A DNA stretch of 64,000 nt from Mucilaginibacter mallensis (lineage in GTDB: Bacteria; Bacteroidota; Bacteroidia; Sphingobacteriales; Sphingobacteriaceae). The stretch spans positions 5,394,001-5,458,000 of the forward strand of contig NZ_LT629740.1 in assembly GCF_900105165.1 (NCBI RefSeq), written 5' to 3'. A model generated the notes under the pieces. That model was not told the DNA's origin, searched no databases, and saw only the letters and a program-made list of their open reading frames with translations. Made by a program: the position numbers and the translations under genes. Positions 18,387-26,707 of this stretch are shown here, in pieces (positions within the stretch are counted from its first letter, which is position 1; each line of letters opens with the position of its first letter).

Positions 18387-18493
18387 GTCATCCTGAACTT
18401 GTTTCAGGATCCCACAGGATGATCAAACTGCCAGGTGTTTAATTGCCAGATGTATATTGTGCATGTGAGGTGCTGAAACAAGTTCAGCATGAC
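18387..18493. repeat. Dispersed hairpin repeat, family A (GTCAT-n-CTGAACTTGTTTCAG)
   Basis: Arms begin GTCATCCTGAACTTGTTTCA (18387 on) and end GCTGAAACAAGTTCAGCATG (to 18493). The 15-bp core CTGAACTTGTTTCAG pairs perfectly. The same element recurs at 34576-34681. REP-like hairpins of this general form are widespread in bacteria. Confidence 0.8.
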
Positions 18494-18510
18494 ATTATTT
18501 GATATATTTA

Positions 18511-19512
18511 TCAAGACTTAGGAGTATCCGTACTGCTTATAGCAACAGGCTTTGCCAAATTACCTTTTATGTCAGGGTTTTGAGCCGGCAGCTTATTTAC
18601 TTCCAGTTCAATCTCGGTTTGTTTAACAGCTACCGCATACTCGGCAGGTTCAATGCGGCTGCCGATGGCCTCGGCGTAAACCTGGGTAAACTCAGCCCCG
18701 ATGTATAGTATAGCCGAAGTATAATAGATCCATATTAATATAACGATAAGCGAGCCGGCTGCCCCATAGGCCGAGCTATTGGCAAAGTTTTTAATATACA
18801 GACCGATCAAATACTGCCCTAGCATAAACAACAAGGCGGTAAAAAACGCGCCTGTTCGCACATCTTTCCACGAGATCTTAACATCAGGCAAAACCTTGAA
18901 GATGATACCGAATAACACCATAATAACAATTAATGTTATAGCCAGGTTCACAACAGATATAATGATCTCAACACCCGGAAAAAAATGATCTATTTTATTA
19001 TTCAACGCTGTAATTACAATATTTACCAATAACGACACCAATAATAGAAAACCAAGGCTGGCAATAAGCGAAAAGGATAAAAACCTGTTCTGTAATAATT
19101 TTAGCCAGCCTTTTTTAGGCTTGGCCTTTACCCGCCAGATGATATTGAGTGAATCCTGTATCTCAACAAACATACTGCTTGCACCCAATAGTAATATGCC
19201 GATACCTGATATAAGCGCCACGCCTCCTTTTCCATTAAAGGCATAATTTTTTATAACGCTTTTTATTTGATCAGATGCCTGCAGGCCAACATAGTGCTGT
19301 ATCTGCACATATAGCAACTCCCTGTTATGTTCATCCCGCAGAAAAATACCTATAAGCGCCAGTATCAAAACCAGCAATGGCGCCAGTGAAAAAATGGTAT
19401 AATAAGCAAGTGAAGCACTTAATTTTAATCCATTATCATTCACGAACCCCATAAAGGTGGCTACCAAAACTTTCCATAAGCGCTTTATATAGGTTTTGCT
19501 AAATATCTTCAT
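18511..19512 (-). CDS. YihY/BrkB family inner-membrane protein
   Basis: A 333-residue polytopic protein with about six transmembrane helices: a first helix after LSASLAYYTIFSLAPLLVLI, then GGVALISGIGILLLGASSMF, a pair near 150-180 and 195-220, and a last near 255-275 (SLIVILIWIYYTSAILYIGA). The YihY/BrkB family was once mislabelled ribonuclease BN; its transport function is not established. The hydrophilic C-terminal tail (about 300-333) is variable. It is a stand-alone minus-strand gene converging on the efflux operon. Confidence 0.9.
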   Translation of the reverse strand: MKIFSKTYIKRLWKVLVATFMGFVNDNGLKLSASLAYYTIFSLAPLLVLILALIGIFLRDEHNRELLYVQIQHYVGLQASDQIKSVIKNYAFNGKGGVALISGIGILLLGASSMFVEIQDSLNIIWRVKAKPKKGWLKLLQNRFLSFSLIASLGFLLLVSLLVNIVITALNNKIDHFFPGVEIIISVVNLAITLIVIMVLFGIIFKVLPDVKISWKDVRTGAFFTALLFMLGQYLIGLYIKNFANSSAYGAAGSLIVILIWIYYTSAILYIGAEFTQVYAEAIGSRIEPAEYAVAVKQTEIELEVNKLPAQNPDIKGNLAKPVAISSTDTPKS

Positions 19513-19740
19513 AGTCTGATCAAATATATTTTTAATAAGCTGCTATATGTAATTATATCCATTTTATAATTGATCCAATACGTATAGTATACCGCCACCT
19601 GATCAAACAAGATATTCAACTGCATTAAGAAAAAACTCTTGTTATCCGGTATTTTCTGCTTGTTACCGATGTGCTGTTATTCCTTAGCAATTTTAATGCC
19701 TCAGCCTCAGGGAATCATAATAAGAGTAGTAAAACAGTTA

Positions 19741-20427
19741 TTATTTTATAGCCACGAAAGGCACATCAAGCAGTGGGTAGCTTTGCCAGCCATTAAAATC
19801 ATAATGCCACCATTCGGTTGATATCACTTTAAAACCATGTGCTTCCATTACTGCTTTTAGCAAATCGCGGTTAGCTAATTCCTCTTTGGGCAGGTTGGCA
19901 TAGGCGGCGCCAGCTTTTTTGCTGAAACTATCGAACCCGGTAGGCATATCCAGTTCTTTTCCTGTTTTCAGGTCGATAAGGCTAAGATCGACAGCGCAGC
20001 CACGGTTATGTTTTGAGCCTTTTTTGGGGTCGGCTACAAAATTGGTATCGGGTGTTACCTGGTAAAATGTCACGGTGACTGAATAAGGGCGGTAAGCATC
20101 ATAAATTTTCAGTCCGAGGCCCTTTGTTTTAAGCTCGGCCTCTACTTGCTGCAAAGCCCGCACGACTGGCAGGCGCGCGAAGGCTATGGCCTGGCTGTAC
20201 ATAATATGATGAGTGAAATTATTGGTAGTGGCATAGCGGATATCCAGCACTATCCCGGGGATATATTTTTTGATCCCCACCAGTTTTTTATTGCTGTCTG
20301 CCTTCGCTTCTTTTAAATATTGCGCTTCTTTTTCAACATGCAATACAGCGCTGTAATCCTGTGCACCCGCTTTGTTAAAGGCGCACAGGATCAATACTGA
20401 AAATATGATGGTGACAAAACGCTTCAT
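19741..20427 (-). CDS. D-alanyl-D-alanine dipeptidase, VanX-like (peptidase M15)
   Basis: This zinc dipeptidase of 228 residues cleaves D-Ala-D-Ala. The signal peptide covers about 1-22 (FNKAGAQ), so it is exported. Catalytic residues are all present: R113 (YDAYRPYS), zinc ligands H140 and D147 (SKHNRGCAVD), catalytic E205 and zinc ligand H208 (STEWWHYDF), with the spacing of VanX. In Bacteroidota such exported enzymes more likely recycle peptidoglycan dipeptides than give vancomycin resistance; no vanHA genes are nearby. Its start overlaps the stop of the upstream TPR/DUF3857 gene as TAATG, so the two are translationally coupled. Confidence 0.93.
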   Translation of the reverse strand: MKRFVTIIFSVLILCAFNKAGAQDYSAVLHVEKEAQYLKEAKADSNKKLVGIKKYIPGIVLDIRYATTNNFTHHIMYSQAIAFARLPVVRALQQVEAELKTKGLGLKIYDAYRPYSVTVTFYQVTPDTNFVADPKKGSKHNRGCAVDLSLIDLKTGKELDMPTGFDSFSKKAGAAYANLPKEELANRDLLKAVMEAHGFKVISTEWWHYDFNGWQSYPLLDVPFVAIK

Positions 20428-23400
20428 TATTTCATGGCCAGCTCCTTACCATCTGCTTCTACCATCTTTTTGAAGAATGTGGTAAACTCTGGTACTTTAT
20501 CAACCGGTACAAAATTCTTTTTCAGTTTAAAGGTACGGGTGATGATCACTTTGTTGCCCACCTGTTTTGGCGTAATGCCGTATTCAATAATATCGTTCTT
20601 TATAGATACCGGGGTTACCGCTTCAACCAAAGTTTTACCAGGTTGCAGAGTAAGGGTTACTACTTCGGTTTCATTATCCAGGTAAAACATCTGGCTCAGA
20701 TCAATGCCCGAGGATCTCGGTAAATTTACCTGCAGATCACTGGCGGTAATATTATCAGACCATGGTATAGTAAAAATAGATATGCTGCCGATAGATTTTA
20801 CACTATTGTTTAACTGGTAAATCGCATGCAGGTAAACAGTATCCACAGGGTTCTTACGGTCTACGTTGCGGTATTCCAATAGTGAGATATCATTATCCGG
20901 ATATTCAGTTGATAAACCCTCCTTCATCTTTTTCAAACGATCTTTTTGTGATTGATCGCCTACTGTTTCGCGCAACGTTCCGGCAAGGGCCGCGGTTTTG
21001 TAGCTCTTCTCATCAACCAGCATGTTTTTATCCTTAAAGCTGATGCTTGTGGCGCGCTTTATATTATTTTCCTTACGGGTTGATGGGTCAAGCAGTTTAA
21101 GCGCGATGCCGGTAGTCGCATCAATATCTAAAATATTGGAGTTGATCTCGCTGTTATATAAGCACATGAAAGGCAGGTATTGCGAGGTAAGTTCCATGTA
21201 ATATTCCTTACCGTTCAAGGTAACCTTTGCTATACAATGGTTAAAATCAATACTTGGCAATGGCATACCAAGCACGCCCATATCATGTGTTCTTACCAAT
21301 ACCAAATGTGCCTTTATACCGGCTTCCTTACACATGGCAACAAACAGGGTTGATACGTCCTTACAATCACCAATACGGGTATTGATAACAGCCGATGGGT
21401 TTTGAGGGATCAAACCGCTTTGCCTGAATGACACTTCGCTATAGCTGATATTACCAGTTATATACCTGTATATCTTTTCTATCTTTTGAAAATCAGTAAG
21501 GTTATCGCTGCCTTTAAAAATATCGCTGATCACCTGTTTAACTTCATAATTGGTACGGGCTTTTGCCGATGCCAGGTCGTTATACCAGTCGGATACAAAT
21601 TTCCAATCGGGGATGGATGTTAAATACAGTACGTTTGCCACATCATCAAGCGGCGGCATTTTATCTTCATACTGTAACGACTCCTGCTTTTTATTTTCCC
21701 AGGTGTACATATCAAACTCATCCATTGATCCCTTTACAGGCGCTATTGCCTTGCCTGTAAATGTTGAATTGAATTTCTGCCCCTTATCAATCAGCAATGA
21801 ATATTTTGATACGATATGCGGATTGCCATTGCTGAAGTAAAACGAATCCCAGAAATAGCCCGCCAGTTTTGCCTGCGAGTAATTTTTTGTTTTGTAACGG
21901 ATGTTGATCACATCACCAATTTCCAAATTGGTAAATACCAGGTTATTCTCATTACGCTCGGCCGGCACTTTGGTACCATTTGCCTTAATAACTTCGGCGA
22001 CCTCGATAGTTAGGTCCTGCCAGTTATCATAATCAATCCGGTATTCCTTCCAATCGTCAATACCTTTTTGCGTGAGGATTTTGGTGGTAATAAACTTTCT
22101 TTCTTCTGATCCGCCCTGCGCGTAAACGACTTTCTGCACTTCCTCATCCAGTATCACTACGTTATCATCAGGATAATCGGAAGCTTTTGGCGCTGTCCTT
22201 ATTTCTTCATCAACATCAGGATCCTTAAAGTAGCTGAACACCTCCTTCTTAGTCTGCAGCTTGCGCAGCGATGCAATGGATTCATAATCATTAGGATCAA
22301 ACTCCAGGCCTTTTTGATAGTATTTTATAGCCTGATCCTTATTATTCATCAACTCATTTATTTTACCCAATGATGAATAATAGCCGCTTATGGTTGGCGC
22401 TATGCGAATACAGTTTAAATAACACTCCTGCGCTTTCTGATATTGCTGCGTTTTATAATACTGACCGCCCAGGTTGGCATATATACCCGTTGCGTATGGC
22501 TTTTTCTTTAATTCATCCTGCAACACCTTTATGCCCGATGCAGCATCATCGGCAATAAAATAGGCCTCTGATAATTTTCTGGCCATCGCATAATTATCAT
22601 TTTCGGCCACATACTTTTTAAGGATATCAATAGCATGCGGGTTTTTACGCATTTCCTTTTCAATAGCATATTTCAGCTCTGTAAAATCTGTATTATCCGG
22701 GAATTTCTGATAGGCTTCCTCCCCCAGCTTTACCAGCTGATCCTGGTTTTTATTAGCCGCAGCCAAACTTATTTTGCTTTGATAAACAAAAATCTGCTGT
22801 TCGGTTTTGCGGTCTTCCAGTTGTTTGATGATATCCGCAGCTTTATCATAATCCTTTTGACTGTAGTATTCATTGTATTTTAATACCAGCCCCTCGGTTG
22901 ATTGTGGATCACTGTTCTTAATGGTTTCCGTAGTGGTTTCATAGCCGGTACGGTTACTCTCCCGGTTAAATACCTCCAGCAGCATTAAGTTAAGGAAAGT
23001 ACTGTTCGGATATTTTAACCGCAAGTCTTCAATTATGCGGCGGGCCTCATATGTTTTATCGTTACGTAAATAAGAATGCGCCAGTAATATTTTAGGCAGA
23101 TAAGCCTGCGGATGCGCCTTTATTTCATCCTCGAAATAAGTAATGGCAAATGGCTCTACTACTTTTGATACATAAGCTGTTTCTTTGGTATAAGGCTGCG
23201 CGCTTGCCTGGCTGGTTAAACCCGGTAATGGGATGCCTTTGCTGTCAGTTATCCTTACCAAAAAGTTCATCCTTCCGGCATAGCTTTCACCAACCTGTAC
23301 CAACACACGGTTATACCCTTTATTTAGTTTGATGGTTTGTATGTAGGAGTCAAGGTCATTATTACGCTCCTCGGGAACCGACAATATCAAAGCATCATTC

Positions 23401-24176
23401 ACCCAAACCTTAACCGAGCCTGATACGCCAATACGCAGCTGAGCCTCGGTAGCTTCGGGCGCATTAACAAAGGTTTGCGAAAAAATGATCGCGTTATCCG
23501 CATTTGAATAGTAGGTATAATCCAGCCATTTATCGTGCCTCATATCAGTAACGGTATGCCAGCCGGTTCTTGCACCATGCTTACCAGTGAAAAGCGCATC
23601 CGCTTCCGGGTGATCAACAACAGGGTATGTCCTGTCGAAACCACTGGTGGAGATATTTTCAAACTCGCCGGTTATCTGCCAGTTTTCAATAGCGCTTATC
23701 TTTTTAAAATACTCATCGGCCCGCTCCAGCTGGTTACTGGTTTCATAATGCATACCGATCATGGAATTTGCCATGGCGGCCATCATGCCATCATAGCTGC
23801 TATTATCAGTCACCTGGTTTAAAAGGGCAAGCTGCGGAGCTGTATGTTTACCGAATGATGAATTAACAGAGGATGTTGTCCACAAGGCATATACATAAGG
23901 CGCTGCATCTTTGCTCTGGGCAAAAAATTTCTGAAAATAATCAAACGCGGCGGCGGGTGCCTGGTCGGCTTGCGCCATCAGGCTAAGGCCTAGCAATGCA
24001 TCACCTGTATTATCATTTTTCTGTATGGCCTGATTGAATAATATTTTGGCGGTATCAGTTTTATTTTCAAAAAATGCCTGCCATGCACTTTGCAGGTTAC
24101 TTTGGGCAAACACATTACTGCCCGCCAGTATAAACAATAAAACTATAGTTTTTTTGGGAATGAAATTTTTGAACAT
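20427..24176 (-). CDS. Large TPR / DUF3857 / transglutaminase-like exported protein
   Basis: The 1249-residue protein has a signal peptide (residues 1-24). Tetratricopeptide helices run over about 25-130 and 350-620 (clear repeats such as GIYANLGGQYYKTQQYQKAQ and GYYSSLGKINELMNNKDQAI), with a beta-rich insert near 190-310. A DUF3857 domain covers about 640-800. A transglutaminase-like core follows with Cys938 (NTRIGDCKDVSTLFVAMC) and His980 (DFNHCIAKV). The next motif reads YYMELTSQ where many relatives have an Asp, so the third catalytic residue is uncertain. A C-terminal beta domain finishes the protein. The family is common in Bacteroidota and its substrate is unknown. It is coupled to the downstream dipeptidase, suggesting a cell-envelope role. 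Confidence 0.88.
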   Translation of the reverse strand: MFKNFIPKKTIVLLFILAGSNVFAQSNLQSAWQAFFENKTDTAKILFNQAIQKNDNTGDALLGLSLMAQADQAPAAAFDYFQKFFAQSKDAAPYVYALWTTSSVNSSFGKHTAPQLALLNQVTDNSSYDGMMAAMANSMIGMHYETSNQLERADEYFKKISAIENWQITGEFENISTSGFDRTYPVVDHPEADALFTGKHGARTGWHTVTDMRHDKWLDYTYYSNADNAIIFSQTFVNAPEATEAQLRIGVSGSVKVWVNDALILSVPEERNNDLDSYIQTIKLNKGYNRVLVQVGESYAGRMNFLVRITDSKGIPLPGLTSQASAQPYTKETAYVSKVVEPFAITYFEDEIKAHPQAYLPKILLAHSYLRNDKTYEARRIIEDLRLKYPNSTFLNLMLLEVFNRESNRTGYETTTETIKNSDPQSTEGLVLKYNEYYSQKDYDKAADIIKQLEDRKTEQQIFVYQSKISLAAANKNQDQLVKLGEEAYQKFPDNTDFTELKYAIEKEMRKNPHAIDILKKYVAENDNYAMARKLSEAYFIADDAASGIKVLQDELKKKPYATGIYANLGGQYYKTQQYQKAQECYLNCIRIAPTISGYYSSLGKINELMNNKDQAIKYYQKGLEFDPNDYESIASLRKLQTKKEVFSYFKDPDVDEEIRTAPKASDYPDDNVVILDEEVQKVVYAQGGSEERKFITTKILTQKGIDDWKEYRIDYDNWQDLTIEVAEVIKANGTKVPAERNENNLVFTNLEIGDVINIRYKTKNYSQAKLAGYFWDSFYFSNGNPHIVSKYSLLIDKGQKFNSTFTGKAIAPVKGSMDEFDMYTWENKKQESLQYEDKMPPLDDVANVLYLTSIPDWKFVSDWYNDLASAKARTNYEVKQVISDIFKGSDNLTDFQKIEKIYRYITGNISYSEVSFRQSGLIPQNPSAVINTRIGDCKDVSTLFVAMCKEAGIKAHLVLVRTHDMGVLGMPLPSIDFNHCIAKVTLNGKEYYMELTSQYLPFMCLYNSEINSNILDIDATTGIALKLLDPSTRKENNIKRATSISFKDKNMLVDEKSYKTAALAGTLRETVGDQSQKDRLKKMKEGLSTEYPDNDISLLEYRNVDRKNPVDTVYLHAIYQLNNSVKSIGSISIFTIPWSDNITASDLQVNLPRSSGIDLSQMFYLDNETEVVTLTLQPGKTLVEAVTPVSIKNDIIEYGITPKQVGNKVIITRTFKLKKNFVPVDKVPEFTTFFKKMVEADGKELAMK

Positions 24177-24192
24177 ATATCAGGTTATCGGT

Positions 24193-25419
24193 TTATCGGT
24201 GTGAAACAATGAGCAGGTCCAGATCTTTGCAGGGTATGGAAAACCTTTCGCCAATATATTTACTGGTTAAATGTCCCTGGTAAATATACACGGCATTACG
24301 TACCCCGGCATTCTGCCAGATCACGTTTTTTAATCCGCCATGCTCGCCAATATCCAATAATATGGGCGCGAATATATTTGTTAAAGCATAAGTAGCAGTA
24401 CGTGCCACACGCGAGGCAATGTTAGGCACACAATAATGTATCACATCGTATTTACGGAACACCGGGTGGGTGTGGTTAGTTATCTCGGATGTTTCAAAAC
24501 AGCCACCCTGGTCAATGCTCACATCAATAATCACGGAGTCGCGCTTCATTTTACTTACCGTAGCTTCAGATATTATGCAGGGGCTGCGGCCATCTTCGGC
24601 ACGCATGGCGCCGATGGCAACATCGCAGGTAGTAACTGCTTTTTCCAGAACTATTGGCTGTACTACCGATGTAAATACACGGGTACCTATATTGTTCTGC
24701 AAACGGCGCAGTTTGTATATTGATGGATCAAAAACCTTTACTTCGGCACCTAATGATATAGCGGTACGGGCGGCATATTCGCCTACGGTACCTGCACCCA
24801 GTATCACAATTTCGGTTGGTGGCACGCCGGTTATGCCGCCCAGCATTAAGCCTTTACCATCAAAAACATTACTCAGGTATTCAGCTGCTATGAGTATGGA
24901 TGTGGCACCTACAATTTCGCTCATGGCGCGTACCACGGTTAGCGAACCTCCTTCATCCTGCAAATGTTCAAAGCAAAGGGCGGTGATTTTTTTATGTAAT
25001 AATGCCTGCAGGCACTCGGCTTTAAGAGTAGAGATCTGTAAGGCAGAAATCAATATCTGCCCAGGTTTCATCAGCTCTATTTCGCTTAACGTTGGGGGAG
25101 CTATCTTTATGATAATATCGGCCTCATAAACGGTTTTACTATCAAATACGATAAGCGCGCCTTGTTCGCTGTAATCCTTATCTGAGAAATTAGCAGCCTG
25201 GCCGGCATTGCTTTCCAGCATTACCTGATGCCCGTTGTTAACCAGCAGCGCCACCGACAAAGGTGTTAGCGGTATCCTGTTCTCCTGGAAAGAAACTTCT
25301 TTTGGAATGCCTATATAGAGTTTGTTCTTCTTGCTCTTTACTTCCAGCATCGACTCCTGTGGCTGCATCATCGCTTGCTTGGCGATATCAGAAAACCCAC
25401 TGTATTTCCCTGAACTCAT
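24193..25419 (-). CDS. ald: Alanine dehydrogenase
   Basis: NAD-dependent oxidative deamination of L-alanine to pyruvate and ammonia, or the reverse. Residues about 35-170 carry the AlaDh/PNT N-terminal domain (IGIPKEVSFQENRIPLTP), and the Rossmann domain has ILGAGTVGEYAARTAISLGA near 208. Further family segments are VIDVSIDQGGCFETS and YCVPNIASRVARTATYALTN. At 408 residues it is about 35 longer than the classic enzyme. The extra is an N-terminal Met/Gln/Lys-rich leader; a start at a later Met (MLEVKSKK, residue 24) would shorten it. There is a 16-bp gap to the DUF3857 gene. Confidence 0.92.
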   Translation of the reverse strand: MSSGKYSGFSDIAKQAMMQPQESMLEVKSKKNKLYIGIPKEVSFQENRIPLTPLSVALLVNNGHQVMLESNAGQAANFSDKDYSEQGALIVFDSKTVYEADIIIKIAPPTLSEIELMKPGQILISALQISTLKAECLQALLHKKITALCFEHLQDEGGSLTVVRAMSEIVGATSILIAAEYLSNVFDGKGLMLGGITGVPPTEIVILGAGTVGEYAARTAISLGAEVKVFDPSIYKLRRLQNNIGTRVFTSVVQPIVLEKAVTTCDVAIGAMRAEDGRSPCIISEATVSKMKRDSVIIDVSIDQGGCFETSEITNHTHPVFRKYDVIHYCVPNIASRVARTATYALTNIFAPILLDIGEHGGLKNVIWQNAGVRNAVYIYQGHLTSKYIGERFSIPCKDLDLLIVSHR

Positions 25420-25470
25420 TGATATATTTTCTGGATGATGAAGTTAAATAAAAAAAAGTATTTAGCTAAA

Positions 25471-25887
25471 TTAAATCTTCTCAACGGTTATACTGCGCGA
25501 TTTAGCATCCAGCGCCTGTATTTTTACAGTTACATAGTGTAATGGCAACAAGTCGGGGATCTTTTCAGGCCATTCGATAAAGCAATAGTTGCCCGAATAC
25601 AGGTATTCTTCAAAGCCAATGTCCATCGCCTCGCTTTGGTTTTTGAGGCGATAAAAATCAAAGTGATAGATATTGTCTTTTGCGCCGGTATATTCGTTAA
25701 CTATAGCAAATGTGGGGCTGGTTACATTATCCCCGGTACCCAGTTGTTTGCACAGAGATTTTATAAGTGTGGTTTTGCCCGCGCCCATTTCGCCATAAAA
25801 AAGGAAGATATGGTTATTTGCATCGAATGAAAGAATTTCGGATGCGGCGTTATCCAGTTCGTTAAGGCTATTTATCAGCAAGTTCAT
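25471..25887 (-). CDS. tsaE: tRNA threonylcarbamoyladenosine synthesis ATPase TsaE
   Basis: P-loop ATPase of the TsaBDE complex, which makes t6A37 on ANN-decoding tRNAs. Walker A is GEMGAGKTTL, followed by switch-like VTSPTFAIVNEY and HFDFYRL, then FIEWPEKIPDLLP, all diagnostic. I chose the ATG at 25887 (MNLLINSLNEL, 138 residues). An upstream in-frame Met would add 17 residues unlike the family. It precedes ald on the same strand by 51 bp. Confidence 0.93.
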   Translation of the reverse strand: MNLLINSLNELDNAASEILSFDANNHIFLFYGEMGAGKTTLIKSLCKQLGTGDNVTSPTFAIVNEYTGAKDNIYHFDFYRLKNQSEAMDIGFEEYLYSGNYCFIEWPEKIPDLLPLHYVTVKIQALDAKSRSITVEKI

Positions 25888-26007
25888 TTGCCAAAAATAA
25901 GGAATGTGATTTACATTGCACCGTGTGTATAAAACCAAGCGTTGAAGAACTTCGTCGCTTGTAAAAGACTTAGTTTTGAAAAGGTAATTCTAATACTATC
26001 TCTTTAA

Positions 26008-26319
26008 CTATTTTTTAGTTTTTCGCTCCCAGATCTTGGGGTTTCTGCTCGTGTGTATAATGGCATAAACATTTACAACCTTATTATCCTCATCAATAAT
26101 ATAATGAATTAAAAACGGGAATTTTTTAACAAGCGTACAACGAACATCTTTGTACCGGATAGCAAAGCTATAGGCATTATGTTTAAGTGTGTTGATTTGT
26201 AATCTTGTATTTTTTTGAAACTTAAGGCCTAGATTTGGAACACGTTCATTGTACCAATCAGTAATATTCAGAATGTCGACTAAAGCTTCATCCTTAATTT
26301 TTATCTTATACGATTTCAT
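26008..26319 (-). CDS. ParE/RelE-fold toxin of a type II toxin-antitoxin pair
   Basis: The 103-residue basic protein has the ParE/RelE plan: an N-terminal helix (VDILNITDWYNERVPNLGLKF), then beta strands (AIRYKDVRCTLVKKFPFLIHY and DEDNKVVNVYAIIHTSRNP). The terminal IIHTSRNPKIWERK is typical of the ParE-like plasmid stabilisation family. It is separated by 3 bp from the upstream antitoxin. Whether it hits gyrase (ParE) or mRNA (RelE) cannot be read from sequence. Confidence 0.82.
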   Translation of the reverse strand: MKSYKIKIKDEALVDILNITDWYNERVPNLGLKFQKNTRLQINTLKHNAYSFAIRYKDVRCTLVKKFPFLIHYIIDEDNKVVNVYAIIHTSRNPKIWERKTKK

Positions 26320-26322
26320 TAA

Positions 26323-26547
26323 CTAAGCCAGCTTACCGGAGACTTCATCCCAATCGAGCATACTTTCGGGATTTTCATTTGCATTTTTCACCCTATCCAT
26401 TACAAGCTGTTGGTGCTCGATTGGAATTGGAGTATCCTCATTCCAAAGTAGCTCATTTAGTTTTAACTTCTCTTTGGGTGTAAGCTGTTTTATTGCCTCA
26501 ACAATTTGCTGAAAGTTGACCTGTATATTTATTTTTGCTGCATCCAT
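26323..26547 (-). CDS. Antitoxin of the ParE-type pair (addiction-module component family)
   Basis: The 74-residue acidic protein precedes the toxin gene. A helical N-terminus (FQQIVEAIKQLTPKEKLKLNELLW) and a C-terminal SMLDWDEVSGKL resemble the putative addiction-module component family (unstable antitoxins ending in W-x-E-V). It would neutralise the toxin by masking it through the C-terminal tail. A perfect 25-bp-armed hairpin (26607-26685) lies 60 bp upstream. Confidence 0.78.
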   Translation of the reverse strand: MDAAKINIQVNFQQIVEAIKQLTPKEKLKLNELLWNEDTPIPIEHQQLVMDRVKNANENPESMLDWDEVSGKLA

Positions 26548-26606
26548 CTTTGTAATTTTTGTCAGGAACCTCTTTCAAAAATACTAAAAATAATTCCTAT
26601 TATAAA

Positions 26607-26685
26607 TTCGAGCGATAGCGAGAAATCTTCTTCGCTATGCATAGCGGTAATGCAAGGTGCAGAAGATTTCTCGCTATCGCTCGAA
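26607..26685. repeat. Dispersed hairpin repeat, family B (perfect 25-bp arms)
   Basis: TTCGAGCGATAGCGAGAAAT plus CTTCT (26607-26631) is perfectly complementary to 26661-26685. The 29-nt loop itself holds the 14-bp palindrome CGCTATGCATAGCG (26633-26646). It ends in ATGACA. A diverged copy is at 41872-41955. It lies between the antitoxin start and the porX stop. Confidence 0.88.
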
Positions 26686-26707
26686 ATGACAGAGGGGAAA
26701 TTATTAC

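Larger units (their letters stand above)
18176..18510. other. 335-bp convergent intergenic region full of hairpins
   Basis: Between the ends of the RND pump and the BrkB-like gene there is no ORF, but four stem-loops in a row: CGGTGCAAC-GTAA-GTTGCACCG (18221-18242), ATTGTTTGTG-TCCT-CACAAACAAT (18286-18309), CTGTTTGTG-CGGA-CACAAACAG (18331-18352) and a longer repeat-family element (18387-18493). All stems of the first three are perfect with 4-nt loops. Confidence 0.75.

Noticed and set aside
19741..20427. VanX-like gene as vancomycin resistance
   Set aside because: No vanH or vanA ligase nearby and an export signal is present, which fits envelope recycling instead.
24470..25129. 219-codon plus-strand frame inside alanine dehydrogenase
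   Set aside because: Antisense to conserved Rossmann-fold coding sequence; composition is that of a complement frame.
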